In this document: one piece after another, positions 1-9,629 of the stretch
Layout: the number at the start of each line of letters is the position of its first letter
How positions within the stretch are numbered: position 1 is the first letter of the stretch
DNA from: Nostoc sp. B(2019)
GTDB lineage: Bacteria > Cyanobacteriota > Cyanobacteriia > Cyanobacteriales > Nostocaceae
DNA length: 64,000 nt
Assembly: GCF_010091925.1 (NCBI RefSeq)
Contig: NZ_WVID01000002.1
Location: 52,988 to 116,987 of the forward strand
Direction: 5' to 3'
Position numbers and translations under genes: made by a program
Notes under the pieces: generated by a model
Databases searched by the model: none
What the model saw: only the letters and a program-made list of their open reading frames with translations
Told to the model about the DNA's origin: nothing

Positions 1-37
1 AGTTGTGGGGAAATTATATGAGGAGAATTACAAGGTA

Positions 38-83
38 AATTCGTAATTCGTAATTTTCAACTATGAATTACGAATTACGAATT
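38..83. repeat. Perfect 18-bp inverted repeat after the DUF4335 gene
   Basis: Positions 38-55 are the exact reverse complement of 66-83, with a 10-nt loop. Each arm is built from the heptamer ATTCGTA. It lies immediately 3' of the stop codon of the minus-strand gene at 85-1536, so it could form a hairpin in that transcript's tail. It has no U-run, so its role as a terminator is only inferred. It resembles the heptamer-based repeats common in Nostoc-type genomes. Confidence 0.85.
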
Positions 84-84
84 A

Positions 85-1536
85 TCACTGATATCCTTGC
101 CAAGGGACGACTTCTAGTGTACCGCTAGGCTTGAATAGTACTTGAAAATGGGCAAGAGGTTCTTTGTTATTGGGAGCAGCTACATTAGAGCCATAAATGG
201 CTTGGAACATCTTAGGTAGGGGTGTTTCTCGGAAATAGTCAAAGGCAACTTGATTGAGTGGTTCGTAGTCGGCAATCACACCATCTTTGTTGACTGCTAC
301 CCGATATTTTAGATCTCGCGTAAAAGTGGGTTTACCACTCCAACTTTGGCGAACTGTCTTATAAAGCCTTTGGTTTAAACCCTTAACTGTTTTGGAGTCA
401 GTAATTTTTTCCCCAACTACCTCTGGTGTCCTGAAGTATCCCCGCCAAGGACTAACTTCTAGCACGCCTTGTCTAGTAAAGACTACTCGAAATTGGGCGA
501 TCGGTTCATTGGAAATAGGAGCGCGGTTCGCAGGGTTATACAGGAGATTAGGCAGAGGAGTTTGCTGTACTCCTTGATTTGCATCTTTATTCAGCGCTTT
601 ATAACCAACGATCGCCCCATCCGCAGCCACACCTACACGATAGATTAATTCCTGTTTTAAGCCTAAGCGATTAGTCCAAGCTGGATGAATTTGGTTATAA
701 ACTTGGCGATTTAATGCCCGCAGCTGGGATGCATCAGTAATTTCTGAAACTGTATTTAACAGTGCTTCTAAATCTGTAACTGCGGGTTTCGTCGTGGATG
801 CAGGAGTTGCAGCAGCTACGGCCGCTGGCGTGGGAATTGCAGCAGCAGCTATTGGTGTTAGAGTAGGCGATGCTGAAGGAGTGACGCTGGGTATTGTAGA
901 GCTAGTCTGCTCATCTGGTTTCGGCTCTGGTGGACGCACTTCGGGAGGTGGAATCAAGTTAAAGGCGATCGCTGCCACTGCTAAACTTGAGACTCCCACG
1001 GCAGCAGGTATTGCCTGTTTAATAAAGGCTGAACTAGCACCACCATAGCGTCTGGTAACTGGTTGTAGTTCTAGTGAAAGTTCTGGTAAAGTTTGGCTAT
1101 CAGCAAAAAACTGATCAACTGCTTCTACTAAGTCAAACAGCTGTACTGTACTCAAATCTATTTGAATAGGTGGTTTAGGGTAATTAGAATTAGACTCAAA
1201 ATTCTCTGGAGAACTCTCCGAATGCACAATTAACCTGTGTTGATTGCTACTAATTTTCTGAAACTCTACTAGTTCCGACTCCTGGTTATGTGCTTGAGGG
1301 TTTGTTACATTACTCAAAAATTCTTGGGCATAAGCACTAACCGCCCTCACCAAACTTTCAAAAAATTCTCGCCCTCCCACCAAGGGCTGATTATAACCAG
1401 ATAAATAGCATTCTGCATTTACCAATATTGACAGTTCTGGGCGCAGTTCTTGAAAGTTCGCGGCCCTAGTTATATCACTTAACCCTTCTAAAAGTAGCGT
1501 ACAATTAGGCAGACTGTACTTACGTTGAATATTCAT
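85..1536 (-). CDS. DUF4335 domain protein, single-pass membrane
   Basis: This is a conserved cyanobacterial protein of unknown function, recognised from its N-terminal sequence as the DUF4335 family. About 165 N-terminal residues form a soluble domain. A hydrophobic segment at about 175-196 is likely a membrane anchor, and an Ala/Pro/Thr linker runs to about 250. The C-terminal half is an internal duplication: two copies of about 100 residues, each starting near LNxxxY and ending in LEVxPWxGY. Its ATG overlaps the stop of the upstream DUF3038 gene by 4 nt (ATGA), so the two are very likely translationally coupled. The family is well conserved but no reaction is known to me. Function: unassigned. 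Confidence 0.85.
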   Translation of the reverse strand: MNIQRKYSLPNCTLLLEGLSDITRAANFQELRPELSILVNAECYLSGYNQPLVGGREFFESLVRAVSAYAQEFLSNVTNPQAHNQESELVEFQKISSNQHRLIVHSESSPENFESNSNYPKPPIQIDLSTVQLFDLVEAVDQFFADSQTLPELSLELQPVTRRYGGASSAFIKQAIPAAVGVSSLAVAAIAFNLIPPPEVRPPEPKPDEQTSSTIPSVTPSASPTLTPIAAAAIPTPAAVAAATPASTTKPAVTDLEALLNTVSEITDASQLRALNRQVYNQIHPAWTNRLGLKQELIYRVGVAADGAIVGYKALNKDANQGVQQTPLPNLLYNPANRAPISNEPIAQFRVVFTRQGVLEVSPWRGYFRTPEVVGEKITDSKTVKGLNQRLYKTVRQSWSGKPTFTRDLKYRVAVNKDGVIADYEPLNQVAFDYFRETPLPKMFQAIYGSNVAAPNNKEPLAHFQVLFKPSGTLEVVPWQGYQ

Positions 1537-2159
1537 TCTACTTCACCGTCAAAAAGACTAATCCAGAACCGCTGCATTCCCGCCGTACCGGTACAGAATA
1601 GTAATTGTCCTAACAGATTTATCGCCAACTCATCCAATTTTGCATCTGAAGTCAATGCTAGTACACCAGAACGTCGAGCATTCATTCGGCTCTTAAAATG
1701 CGCTCTAAACCGCTCTAAGTAATTAGATAGCCGCAAATTCTGTTCTAGTGGAATCTGCTTTTCATCCATCTGTTGATATATCATTAATAACTGGCGGATG
1801 ACAACAGTTAAACGCCGCGCTATGTAGCAAGCAATCACCACCAAAGCTTTAGCTTCCATAATGGTTAAGGGGCGGCGGATATGCGCTCGTCGCAGGGGGT
1901 TAGAGCTACGCATCCGCCATAAATTCACCCTATCTTTAATAATTCCTTTAAGATCCAACTCTTGGGCAAAAGTCAGGATCGCTTCAGAACCGCCAAGTTC
2001 TAAAGCTTCAATCGCCAATAAAATCAGGTCAATTTGCAGACGGGTTCTCCGAGGACATCCCTTGGAAGCGATCGCCGGATCTGGTAGAGTCTCCAGAATC
2101 ATCGGCAGCGACTCTTGGGTTGGACTGTTGAACGGCGTTAAACTTGCGGAGACATTCAT
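1533..2159 (-). CDS. DUF3038 domain protein
   Basis: This is a 208-residue soluble, largely helical conserved cyanobacterial protein recognised as DUF3038. Basic stretches (RAHIRRPL near 93-100 and RMNARRSG near 157-164) give a positive surface. No catalytic motif is visible. It is the first gene of a two-gene unit with the DUF4335 gene, overlapping it by 4 nt, which suggests the products act together. The start is the first ATG of the frame. The family call is fairly secure; the function is unknown. Confidence 0.82.
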   Translation of the reverse strand: MNVSASLTPFNSPTQESLPMILETLPDPAIASKGCPRRTRLQIDLILLAIEALELGGSEAILTFAQELDLKGIIKDRVNLWRMRSSNPLRRAHIRRPLTIMEAKALVVIACYIARRLTVVIRQLLMIYQQMDEKQIPLEQNLRLSNYLERFRAHFKSRMNARRSGVLALTSDAKLDELAINLLGQLLFCTGTAGMQRFWISLFDGEVE

Positions 2160-2504
2160 TCTATAAATACCTTTTGCGGTTCCAACAGACTAGGTAAAAC
2201 AAATTTAAGATAGGTAGCCAAATCAAGAATGTTAGACTTAGTGGCAGTAATAAGACTACCTGATATATACATTACTTAACTCTTTCTACTCAAAATCCGT
2301 ATACTGAAATCAAAGTTTTAAAGCATAAATTAATTCACCCCGTTTATTAGCGCAATACTTTCCCTAGCTTGGTTTAGATTCTAATTATCGTCAATAAATA
2401 GCGATTCACCTTCGATCCCCAGCGTATGACATTATAGTGTACGATTTTTCAGGTATCTGGAATTGAGGGTTGGGGGCTGGAGACTAGGTACTAGAAACTC
2501 GGAA
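2160..2504. other. Intergenic region upstream of the DUF3038 gene
   Basis: No convincing gene is seen. This AT-rich stretch should hold the promoters for the DUF3038-DUF4335 unit (minus) and for apt (plus). No clear operator or riboswitch was recognised. Confidence 0.5.
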
Positions 2505-2620
2505 GGGGAGAGGTTAAAGGCAAAAGAAATTTATTTACCCTTTACCCCTTACCCTTTAACCTTTAACCTTTTCCTTCTTCAATGCCCCATGCCCTATGCC
2601 CTATGCCCTATTCCCCAATC
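2505..2620. repeat. Heptamer short tandem repeats upstream of apt
   Basis: Two runs of degenerate heptamers lie side by side: ACCCTTT-type units at about 2536-2570 and TGCCCTA-type units at about 2582-2612. These match the style of short tandemly repeated sequences of heterocystous cyanobacteria. The second run contains in-frame ATGs that extend the apt frame artificially. Confidence 0.8.
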
Positions 2621-2628
2621 CCTGTTTT

Positions 2629-3147
2629 ATGAATTTGAAGTCTCTAATTCGTGACATCCCAGATTTTCCCAAACCCGGAATTTTATTTCGGGATATCACT
2701 ACCCTGCTGCGCGATCCCGAAGGACTGCGTTATACTATTGACATTTTTACACAAAAATGTATTGAAGCAGAGATCAAAGCGGATTATGTTGTTGGCATGG
2801 AGTCGCGGGGGTTCATTTTTGCCTCACCTCTAGCTTATAAATTAGGGTCTGGTTTTATTCCCGTTCGCAAAAGAGGTAAGTTACCAGCAGCAGTTCACTC
2901 AATTGAATATGAACTAGAGTATGGTATGGATTGCTTGGAAGTACATCAAGACGCTTTGCACCCAGGTAGCCGGATTTTGATTGTAGACGATCTAATTGCC
3001 ACGGGTGGAACTGCAAGTGCGACAGCAAAGCTAGTGCAGAATATTGGCTGCGAACTGGTGGGGTTTGGGTTTATTATCGAGCTACGGGATTTGCAAGGGC
3101 GTAAACATCTGCCGGATGTGCCGATTATTTCCCTAATTGAATATTAG
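2629..3147 (+). CDS. apt: Adenine phosphoribosyltransferase
   Basis: Purine salvage enzyme that converts adenine and PRPP to AMP and pyrophosphate in the cytosol. The PRPP-binding loop [15 protein letters not shown] is intact near the C-terminus, and the N-terminal [16 protein letters not shown] signature is typical of Apt. I chose the ATG at 2629 ([11 protein letters not shown]), giving 172 residues, the usual family length. An ATG 33 nt upstream lies inside the TGCCCTA tandem repeat and would add a repeat-encoded tail. The gene appears to stand alone, between heptamer repeats and a palindromic repeat. Identification is secure. Confidence 0.95.
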   Translation: MNLKSLIRDIPDFPKPGILFRDITTLLRDPEGLRYTIDIFTQKCIEAEIKADYVVGMESRGFIFASPLAYKLGSGFIPVRKRGKLPAAVHSIEYELEYGMDCLEVHQDALHPGSRILIVDDLIATGGTASATAKLVQNIGCELVGFGFIIELRDLQGRKHLPDVPIISLIEY

Positions 3148-3188
3148 TCATTGGTCATTAGTGATTAGACAAATGGCTAATGATAACT

Positions 3189-3350
3189 GACAAAGCGCAA
3201 AGTCTGAGCGGTTCGCGGAGCGTCTCGTAGAGAGGCTTCCGACGCTCCTACGGACGCTCGTTCCTCGCTAACGCTAACGCTGCGCTATCCGTTGGCGCAG
3301 CCCGCCGCAGGCATCAGAACTTTGTAAGAGAGGACAAAGCACAAATGACA
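3189..3350. repeat. Composite palindromic repeat overlapping the permease start
   Basis: The element is bounded by GACAAAGCGCAAAGTC (3189-3204) and a 33-nt block at 3318-3350, with a GC-rich self-complementary core rich in GCGTCTC and CGCTAACG motifs. The same two boundary blocks occur at 39235-39250 and 39321-39353 around a different core. The right block ends in ATGACA, which is the start of the ABC permease frame. Confidence 0.8.
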
Positions 3351-4391
3351 TCTACGAGAATTTCCTTGGAGACAGGACGGGATTGGCTAATTAGATTAGT
3401 CACGAATGAAACTTTTATTTATGTATTGAAGCGGCTATTGCAGGCACTACTGACCTTGTTTTTAGCGTCAGCGTTGTCGTTTTTTATCATTCAACTTGCT
3501 CCAGGGGATTATGTAGATACGCTGCGGCAAAATCCGAAGATATCCCCAGAAAGAATAGAGGAAATTAAGCAGCAATTTGGACTTGATAAGTCTTGGCCGG
3601 AGCAATTTGGGTTGTGGCTGTGGCGAATCGTCACAAAAGGCGATTTTGGTACGAGTTTTGTTTACCAACGTTCAGTAGCGTCGCTGTTGTGGGAACGAGT
3701 ACCAGCAACTTTACTATTAGCGATCGCATCTTTAATTGCGACTTGGGCGATCGCTATCCCTTTAGGGATCTTTGCCGCTGTCCAGCAAAATAAGCTAGGC
3801 GATCGCATCTTACAGGTAATTAGCTACGCCGGACAAGGCTTTCCCAGTTTCATCACCGCCCTAGCGCTACTAGTCTTTGCCCAAATGACATCACCGCTGT
3901 TCCCAGTGGGTAGTATGACTAGCATTAATCATGCGGAACTGTCTTGGTTTGGCAGATTACTAGATATCGGTTGGCACATGATTTTACCAACTATTGCGCT
4001 CTCGATTACTAGCTTTGCCGGTTTACAGCGCATCACTCGCGGCGAATTATTGGATGTTCTGCGTCAAGATTACATCCAAACGGCCCGTGCTAAAGGATTG
4101 CCAGAAAATCGCGTGATCTACGTTCATGCTCTCCGCAATGCCATAAATCCGTTAATTACCTTATTGGGTTTTGAATTAGCCGGTTTATTAAATGGTGCAT
4201 TCATTGCGGAATTTTTCTTCAACTGGCCTGGTTTAGGGAGATTGGCTTTACAAGCTTTACAAGCTCAAGATTTATATTTATTAATGGCAAGCTTGGTAAT
4301 GGGCGCTGTGCTGCTGATTGTTGGCAATTTAATCGCCGACTTGATGCTAAAAGCTGCCGATCCGCGCATTCGTCTAGAAAATCTTAATTAG
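3345..4391 (+). CDS. ABC transporter permease, DppB/OppB type
   Basis: Inner-membrane permease subunit of a peptide/nickel-type ABC importer. Six or so hydrophobic segments are spread over 348 residues, the first at about 27-50. The conserved N-terminal IIQLAPGDYVD signature and the cytoplasmic EAA-type loop, ARAKGLPENRVIYVHALRN at about 243-261, contact the ATPase. No ATPase, second permease or binding-protein gene is adjacent, so its partners must lie elsewhere, as is usual in cyanobacteria. The start ATG lies within the end of a dispersed repeat, so the first few residues are repeat-encoded. The substrate cannot be read from the sequence. Confidence 0.9.
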   Translation: MTSTRISLETGRDWLIRLVTNETFIYVLKRLLQALLTLFLASALSFFIIQLAPGDYVDTLRQNPKISPERIEEIKQQFGLDKSWPEQFGLWLWRIVTKGDFGTSFVYQRSVASLLWERVPATLLLAIASLIATWAIAIPLGIFAAVQQNKLGDRILQVISYAGQGFPSFITALALLVFAQMTSPLFPVGSMTSINHAELSWFGRLLDIGWHMILPTIALSITSFAGLQRITRGELLDVLRQDYIQTARAKGLPENRVIYVHALRNAINPLITLLGFELAGLLNGAFIAEFFFNWPGLGRLALQALQAQDLYLLMASLVMGAVLLIVGNLIADLMLKAADPRIRLENLN

Positions 4392-4427
4392 TCATTTGTC
4401 ATTGGTCATTGATTATTCTCCCTCTGC

Positions 4428-4545
4428 TCCGGTTGTTGAGCGGCTTGTCCTGAGCGTACCCCTACGGGGAAGCAAGCTACGCGTAGCGTCTCGTAGAGAA
4501 GCCGTTGGCGCAGCCTCCCGCAGGGAAGGAAGTCGAAACACTGTT
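4428..4545. repeat. GC-rich palindromic repeat
   Basis: A stretch rich in short inverted repeats (CCCTACGGGG, GCTACGCGTAGC, CCGTTGGCGCAGCC) shares the GCGTCTCGTAGAGA and GTTGGCGCAGCC words with the element at 3189-3350. It is an interspersed repeat of Nostoc type and contains no gene. Confidence 0.7.
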
Positions 4546-4583
4546 CCCCATCTTCCCCACTCCCTCTCTCCTCATTCATCTTC

Positions 4584-4868
4584 ATGCTCTCCGAACTCTA
4601 TTACATAGTGCGTTCACAAACTGACGGTCGTTATCTTATAGCTCGTCCAAATGCCGACGACGCATCAAGTTATTTGTTGTTGTTTCGGGAAAACTTTGAC
4701 GCCTTAAGCTATCTCAACACCCACGCGGCAGAAGTGGCAAATCGTTTTGCGGTAGAATCTATTCCTGGCACACAGGTGGGAAACTTGTTGAAACGCTGGG
4801 GTTTTAGCGGTGTGGGTATTGTTAGCGATCCTTTATTGCCCAAAGTTGAGTTTTTACAGCACAATTAA
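4584..4868 (+). CDS. Small conserved hypothetical protein (94 aa)
   Basis: A short soluble protein starting LSELYYIVRSQTDGRYL, with mixed alpha/beta character and no signal peptide or membrane segment. I do not recognise a named domain; it looks like a small protein conserved in cyanobacteria. Coding status is supported by a clean full-length frame with normal composition, set between two palindromic repeats. The ATG at 4584 follows a repeat-rich tract without a clear ribosome-binding site. Function unknown. Confidence 0.65.
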   Translation: MLSELYYIVRSQTDGRYLIARPNADDASSYLLLFRENFDALSYLNTHAAEVANRFAVESIPGTQVGNLLKRWGFSGVGIVSDPLLPKVEFLQHN

Positions 4869-5190
4869 GTTTTCGGATTGGCGTAGACGCATTAGCGAAG
4901 CGGTAGCGACGTTCGCATAGCGTCTCGCAGAGAAGGAGCGTCAGCGGCTTGTCGTCAGACATCGCTTTCATGGTGTTTAAGTATTTTATAGCGGTTCCCG
5001 TTATCTGGGAACAACTCTAAATCGGCGGTAGTCCAGCGAACTCTCTCAGATATCGGCTGGTTCATAAATCATCCCTTTTAGGAGATTTATTAATTTTAGC
5101 CTGGGCGGGGACTGGGGTTAGGGGAAAGGCGATCGGGAATAATCTGTACCCTGTTACCTCTACCCTCAACCCTACTTCAGTCCCCAGTCT
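4869..5190. other. Intergenic stretch with palindromic repeat
   Basis: Positions about 4876-4966 hold another GC-rich interspersed repeat (GCGTAGACGC, GCATAGCGTCTCGCAGAGA). The rest, up to the purF stop, includes inverted copies of GGGGACTG (about 5106) and CAGTCCCC (about 5178) that could fold downstream of purF. No gene is seen. Confidence 0.6.
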
Positions 5191-6696
5191 CTACACCACA
5201 ACCTTTTCTTTTTCTAGAATCAGCTTAGAGCGCTTCACCTGCTCAGGAATTGTCACTGGATAATCTCCAGTAAAGCAAGCAGAACAAAAACTATTGGTGT
5301 CTTCTCCGGTGGCGGTTAGCATTCCCTCCCAACTGAGATAGGCGAGGCTATCTACTTCCAACTGCTGAGCAATTTCTTCTACTGACTTAGTAGCAGCAAT
5401 TAGCTGATCCTGGCTATCGGTATCAATGCCATAGAAGCAGGGGTGAGTTACTGGCGGGGAAGAAATTCGCATATGTACTTCCACCGCACCTGCTTCACGC
5501 AAGGTTTTGACTAGTTTACGGCTAGTAGTACCCCGGACAATAGAATCATCCACAATGATCACACGTTTACCCACCAGTACATCTTTGAGGGGATTAAGTT
5601 TCATGCGGATACCTGACTCACGCATGGTTTGTGTGGGCTGAATAAAGGTTCGCCCAACATAGCGATTTTTAATCAATCCTTCAACATAAGCTACACCAGA
5701 GGCTTGAGAAAACCCAATAGCAGCAGGTATACCTGAATCGGGAACACCAAAGACAATATCAGCATCTACGGGAGATTCTTCAGCTAACTGCCTTCCTAAC
5801 CGCATTCGGTAACTATACAAACTCTCGTTGTGCATAACGCTATCAGGGCGGGCAAAGTAAATCATCTCAAAGATACATAGCTTCCGCTGGGGCTTTTGAT
5901 TCCAGTGGTAGGAAGCCAAACCTTCTTCGGTAATCCAAACTAACTCACCTGGTTCTACGTCCCGCAGATATTCGGCTCCAATGATATCTAAACCACAAGT
6001 CTCCGAAGCCAAAACGTAACGGACTGGATTACCTGCCAAAGTGCCAATTACTAAGGGGCGAATGCCATTGGGATCGCGGACACCCATAACACCGCTAGGA
6101 GTGCCAATGACTAAACTAAAGGCTCCATAGCAGCGGTGAAACGCTTGAATCGAACCTTCGAGCCAATCTGCTCCAGCATTGATGGCTTCTGCGATCGCAA
6201 AAGCGATCATTTCTGAGTCTGTTGTCGTGACTAAGTTGCATTTTTTCTCAAGCAACTCTTGACGCAACTGCACAGTATTGACTAAATTACCATTGTGTGC
6301 AAGAGCTAATGTACCTAAGCGAGTTTCAAGTACAGCAGGTTGGGCATTAACTTTGCGACTAGAGCCTGTGGTGGAATATCGAGTGTGACCAACAGCAAGA
6401 TTACCAGGCAACTGGTTCAAGATAGATTCATTGAAGACTTGAGACACCAAGCCCATATCTTTGTGGAGGTGTACTTGTGTACCCTCAAATGTGGCAATCC
6501 CAGCTGATTCTTGACCCCGGTGCTGGAGGGCATACAATCCAAAGTAGGTCAGTTTCGCAACATCTTCTCCCGGTGCGTAAATGCCAAAAACACCGCAAGC
6601 TTCTTCTGGCTTATCAGGACGATTTTCATGACTATTTATTTGGTTGTTGGTCTTTTGGGGATAATCATCCGAAGTGACGGGATGGATGGGAATCAT
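5191..6696 (-). CDS. purF: Amidophosphoribosyltransferase
   Basis: First committed step of purine synthesis: PRPP plus glutamine gives phosphoribosylamine. It is an N-terminal-nucleophile glutamine amidotransferase. The catalytic cysteine follows a propeptide in EEACGVFGIYAPG at about residue 34, which implies self-cleavage. The PRPP loop VIIVDDSIVRGTTS lies near 370-384. Cysteines in SETCGL, THPCFYG and the C-terminal FCSACF match the Bacillus-type 4Fe-4S form. An AGGAG sequence lies upstream of the chosen ATG. purL lies just upstream on the same strand (about 200 nt gap with a repeat), consistent with a purine cluster. Confidence 0.97.
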   Translation of the reverse strand: MIPIHPVTSDDYPQKTNNQINSHENRPDKPEEACGVFGIYAPGEDVAKLTYFGLYALQHRGQESAGIATFEGTQVHLHKDMGLVSQVFNESILNQLPGNLAVGHTRYSTTGSSRKVNAQPAVLETRLGTLALAHNGNLVNTVQLRQELLEKKCNLVTTTDSEMIAFAIAEAINAGADWLEGSIQAFHRCYGAFSLVIGTPSGVMGVRDPNGIRPLVIGTLAGNPVRYVLASETCGLDIIGAEYLRDVEPGELVWITEEGLASYHWNQKPQRKLCIFEMIYFARPDSVMHNESLYSYRMRLGRQLAEESPVDADIVFGVPDSGIPAAIGFSQASGVAYVEGLIKNRYVGRTFIQPTQTMRESGIRMKLNPLKDVLVGKRVIIVDDSIVRGTTSRKLVKTLREAGAVEVHMRISSPPVTHPCFYGIDTDSQDQLIAATKSVEEIAQQLEVDSLAYLSWEGMLTATGEDTNSFCSACFTGDYPVTIPEQVKRSKLILEKEKVVV

Positions 6697-6867
6697 GCTA
6701 GCTTTGCTCCTGGTGGGGGGGTCAAGTCACTGGGATTGTGTCGTTAGACAGTTAGGGATTTCTTAATAAATCTTTAACCATCCATTAAAACAGTACCGTA
6801 ATTATGCTCAGGGACGCTAATACTTCTAAGTTATGTAATTTGTGAGTTAATCTGAATACTTATAATT

Positions 6868-6905
6868 CAGCACGGGCTACGCCCCGCTACGCTAACTCGA
6901 CTCAG
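6868..6905. repeat. Interspersed repeat between purL and purF
   Basis: The sequence CAGCACGGGCTACGCCCCG and the following CGACTCAGGACTG recur in altered form at about 36824-36868 upstream of clpP. The copy overlaps the extreme 3' end of purL, so the repeat appears to provide the last codons and stop of that gene. Confidence 0.65.
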
Positions 6906-9277
6906 GACTGAGAAGTAGTGGTGTGGATGGCTAAACGTCTAGAGATGGCATTGTAAAAGCGATCGCTAATATCTTTGATCCTAACCTTGATTAAAGTTTG
7001 ATTATCAGCGGTTAAAACCCCCAAATCGGTGTCGGAATTACCCACCATACCCAATTTTTGCCATTCTTTACCCAGATGTTCCTGTAAGTAGGATTCCCAA
7101 ATTTCTTGGTGTTTTGAGGGTACAGAAACTAAAATTCGCGCCCCACCTTCGCCAAATAGCAATTCATCAAGGCGTTGTAATTGGGTACGTGGTATTTCTA
7201 AATTGATTTCGGCACCGAGGTTACTAGCAATGCAACATTCTGCTAGGGCAATAGCCACTCCTCCCTCAGCACAATCGTGAGCTGAATGTACCCAACCAGC
7301 ACGAATACCCTCACGGCAAACTTTTTGTACACGGCGTTCCAAATCAAAATCCACCCGTGGTGGTTTTCCGGCAATAGTGCCGTGGATAGTGGCTAAATAC
7401 TCAGATGCTCCCAAACTGATTTTGGATGCTAAAGGTAATCCCAGTAGATAAATTACATCACCAGCCGCCTGCCAACCTTGACCACAAATTTTGGTTATAT
7501 CGGGAATTAACCCGACCATACCGACAACAGGAGTCGGATAGATTGGTTGCGGAGTGCCCTGAGAATCAAGAGTTTCGTTGTATAAAGAAACATTTCCGCC
7601 TGTGACTGGTGTTGCTAATTCTCGGCAACCTTCAGCCAAACCGCGACAAGCTTCTGCTAATTGCCAGTAACCAATCGGTTTTTCTGGAGAGCCAAAATTC
7701 AAGTTATCCGTCACCGCCAGAGGTTCTGCACCAACACAACTAAGATTGCGTGCAGCTTCAGCCACCACAGCCTTAGCTCCCTCATAGGGATCAAGGTAAA
7801 CATAACGAGGATTGCAATCTACCGTAGCCGCCACTCCCAATTTTAGATTTTGGATTGTGGATTTTAGATTGGGAATTGCTTCTAAGGGACGTAAGCGTAC
7901 CACAGCAGCATCCGCACCACCTGGTAGGATGACTGTATTGTTCTGCACCTGATGATCATACTGACGATATACCCAGCGTTTAGATGCGATCGTGGGCGTA
8001 TCGAGCAAAGTTAAAAGAATATCATTCCAACTTTGCAAACTTCCTGAGATTTCAACACCAGCCGTTGTACAGGAAGGCAAAGACTCAGGCGTCCATTCCC
8101 AAGCTTTCAAAGCATATTCTGGCGGTTGAGTCAACAATTCTCGATGATAAAGAGGAGTATTCTCCGCCAACGCCTCAGTCGGAATTTCTGCTGCTATTTC
8201 ACCTTGAAACAGAATCTTCACAATGGGTTCAGCAATGACAGTACCAGCAACAACAGCCTGGAGTCCCCAACGGTGAAAAATGTCGATTAACTCCTGCTCA
8301 CGTCCCTTGTGGGCAACAAACAGCATCCGTTCTTGAGATTCTGAGAGTAGGTATTCATAGGGAACCATCCCCAACTCCCGCACGGGAATTTTATCTAAAT
8401 CCAGTTCAATCCCTACACCGCCTTTTGCTGCCATCTCTGATGTAGAACAGGTGATCCCAGCTGCTCCCATATCTTGTGCAGCGACAACTGCACCAGTCTT
8501 AAACGCCTCCAAGCAAGCTTCAATCAACGACTTTTCCAAAAAGGGGTCGCCTACTTGCACTGCGGGACGGTCATCCATTGACTCATTACTCAATTCTGCG
8601 CTGGCAAAACTTGCGCCTCTCATGCCATCGCGTCCGGTGGTAGAACCAACATATAACACAGGATTACCCAAGCCAGATGCCCCAGATTTGACGATTTCTG
8701 GTGTTTCCATCAACCCTAGTGCCATGACATTCACTAAAGGATTACCAGAGTAAGCAGAGTCAAAGTAAACTTCGCCGCCGACAGTAGGCACTCCCACACA
8801 ATTACCATAATGGGCAATTCCTGCTACTACACCGCTAAACAACCGCTGAGTTTTGGCATCTTCTAGGGAACCAAAGCGCAGCGAGTTTAATAAGGCAATA
8901 GGACGCGCACCCATTGTAAAGATATCTCTTAGGATGCCTCCTACTCCAGTTGCGGCTCCTTGGAATGGTTCAACAGCTGAAGGGTGGTTGTGGGATTCAA
9001 TCTTAAAAGCTAATTGCAGTCCGTCGCCTAAGTCCACAACACCAGCATTTTCACCAGGCCCTACGAGAATACGGGGCCCGTCTGTAGGAAACTGTTTGAG
9101 TAAAGGTCGAGAATTTTTATAACAGCAATGCTCTGACCACATTACCCCAAACATTCCCAGTTCAGCTTTGTTGGGATGACGCCCTAATCGGCGGACAATT
9201 TCTGCGTATTCTTCTGGCTTTAGACCTTCAGCAGCGATTTCTTCAGGGGAAAAGGGAGCAGCAGATGTGGCGGTCAT
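6902..9277 (-). CDS. purL: Phosphoribosylformylglycinamidine synthase II
   Basis: Catalyses the ATP-dependent conversion of FGAR to FGAM in purine synthesis, as the large synthetase subunit of the PurS/PurQ/PurL complex. It is the short PurL type (791 residues), lacking a fused glutaminase. N-terminal [21 protein letters not shown] and [13 protein letters not shown], the SHNHPS ATP/metal motif and the duplicated AIR-synthase-like halves (DNLNFG, TGGNVS) are all present. An in-frame insertion near residue 480 ([14 protein letters not shown]) corresponds to a dispersed DNA repeat (7836-7873). purS and purQ are not in the window. The likely transcript runs on toward purF. Confidence 0.96.
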   Translation of the reverse strand: MTATSAAPFSPEEIAAEGLKPEEYAEIVRRLGRHPNKAELGMFGVMWSEHCCYKNSRPLLKQFPTDGPRILVGPGENAGVVDLGDGLQLAFKIESHNHPSAVEPFQGAATGVGGILRDIFTMGARPIALLNSLRFGSLEDAKTQRLFSGVVAGIAHYGNCVGVPTVGGEVYFDSAYSGNPLVNVMALGLMETPEIVKSGASGLGNPVLYVGSTTGRDGMRGASFASAELSNESMDDRPAVQVGDPFLEKSLIEACLEAFKTGAVVAAQDMGAAGITCSTSEMAAKGGVGIELDLDKIPVRELGMVPYEYLLSESQERMLFVAHKGREQELIDIFHRWGLQAVVAGTVIAEPIVKILFQGEIAAEIPTEALAENTPLYHRELLTQPPEYALKAWEWTPESLPSCTTAGVEISGSLQSWNDILLTLLDTPTIASKRWVYRQYDHQVQNNTVILPGGADAAVVRLRPLEAIPNLKSTIQNLKLGVAATVDCNPRYVYLDPYEGAKAVVAEAARNLSCVGAEPLAVTDNLNFGSPEKPIGYWQLAEACRGLAEGCRELATPVTGGNVSLYNETLDSQGTPQPIYPTPVVGMVGLIPDITKICGQGWQAAGDVIYLLGLPLASKISLGASEYLATIHGTIAGKPPRVDFDLERRVQKVCREGIRAGWVHSAHDCAEGGVAIALAECCIASNLGAEINLEIPRTQLQRLDELLFGEGGARILVSVPSKHQEIWESYLQEHLGKEWQKLGMVGNSDTDLGVLTADNQTLIKVRIKDISDRFYNAISRRLAIHTTTSQS
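7836..7873. repeat. Dispersed repeat inserted in frame within purL
   Basis: Bounded by the inverted words CCCAAT (7836-7841) and ATTGGG (7868-7873), with internal TTTTAGATTTTGGATT units typical of Nostoc-type tandem repeats. It translates in the purL frame to a short Asn/Leu/Lys/Gln-rich peptide between the two synthetase halves. Confidence 0.65.
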
Positions 9278-9629
9278 GGAAGTAATGCACCAATTGAACA
9301 GAGCATTATTCTATCGATTTACTTGCCCTCTAGGTGCAGTTCTAGGAATGTAGATAGTTTTTTCTTTGTTTTCTTAAGGTAAATACCCACGCAATATTTA
9401 CTAAATTTTTACATAATTGGTTTTTTTTGCACCGTCCCACGTAGCGTCTAGACATAACTGGTCTTTGTCATGTAAGTACATATTCCAGACGCTATAAAGT
9501 CTATATGTCTACAGCAGGCATGAAATTACTAGGGTATATGCAGTTTAGCTGTAACAATCAAGTGATGACAATCACAAGTATCCTTGATTAAGATCGTCTC
9601 CATGCAATTACGAAGTAGGCATAATTAAT
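9278..9629. other. Intergenic region between purL and a candidate sRNA
   Basis: No gene. An 8-bp inverted repeat, TAGCGTCT (9442-9449) with AGACGCTA (9487-9494), and the near-palindrome TGTAAGTACA (9471-9480) lie in the middle. The region probably contains the purL promoter (minus) and the promoter of the candidate small RNA (plus). Confidence 0.45.

Noticed and set aside
3189..4966. Clustered palindromes considered as a CRISPR array
   Set aside because: Units are not regularly spaced, vary in sequence and have no cas genes nearby; they match interspersed repeats of Nostoc-type genomes.
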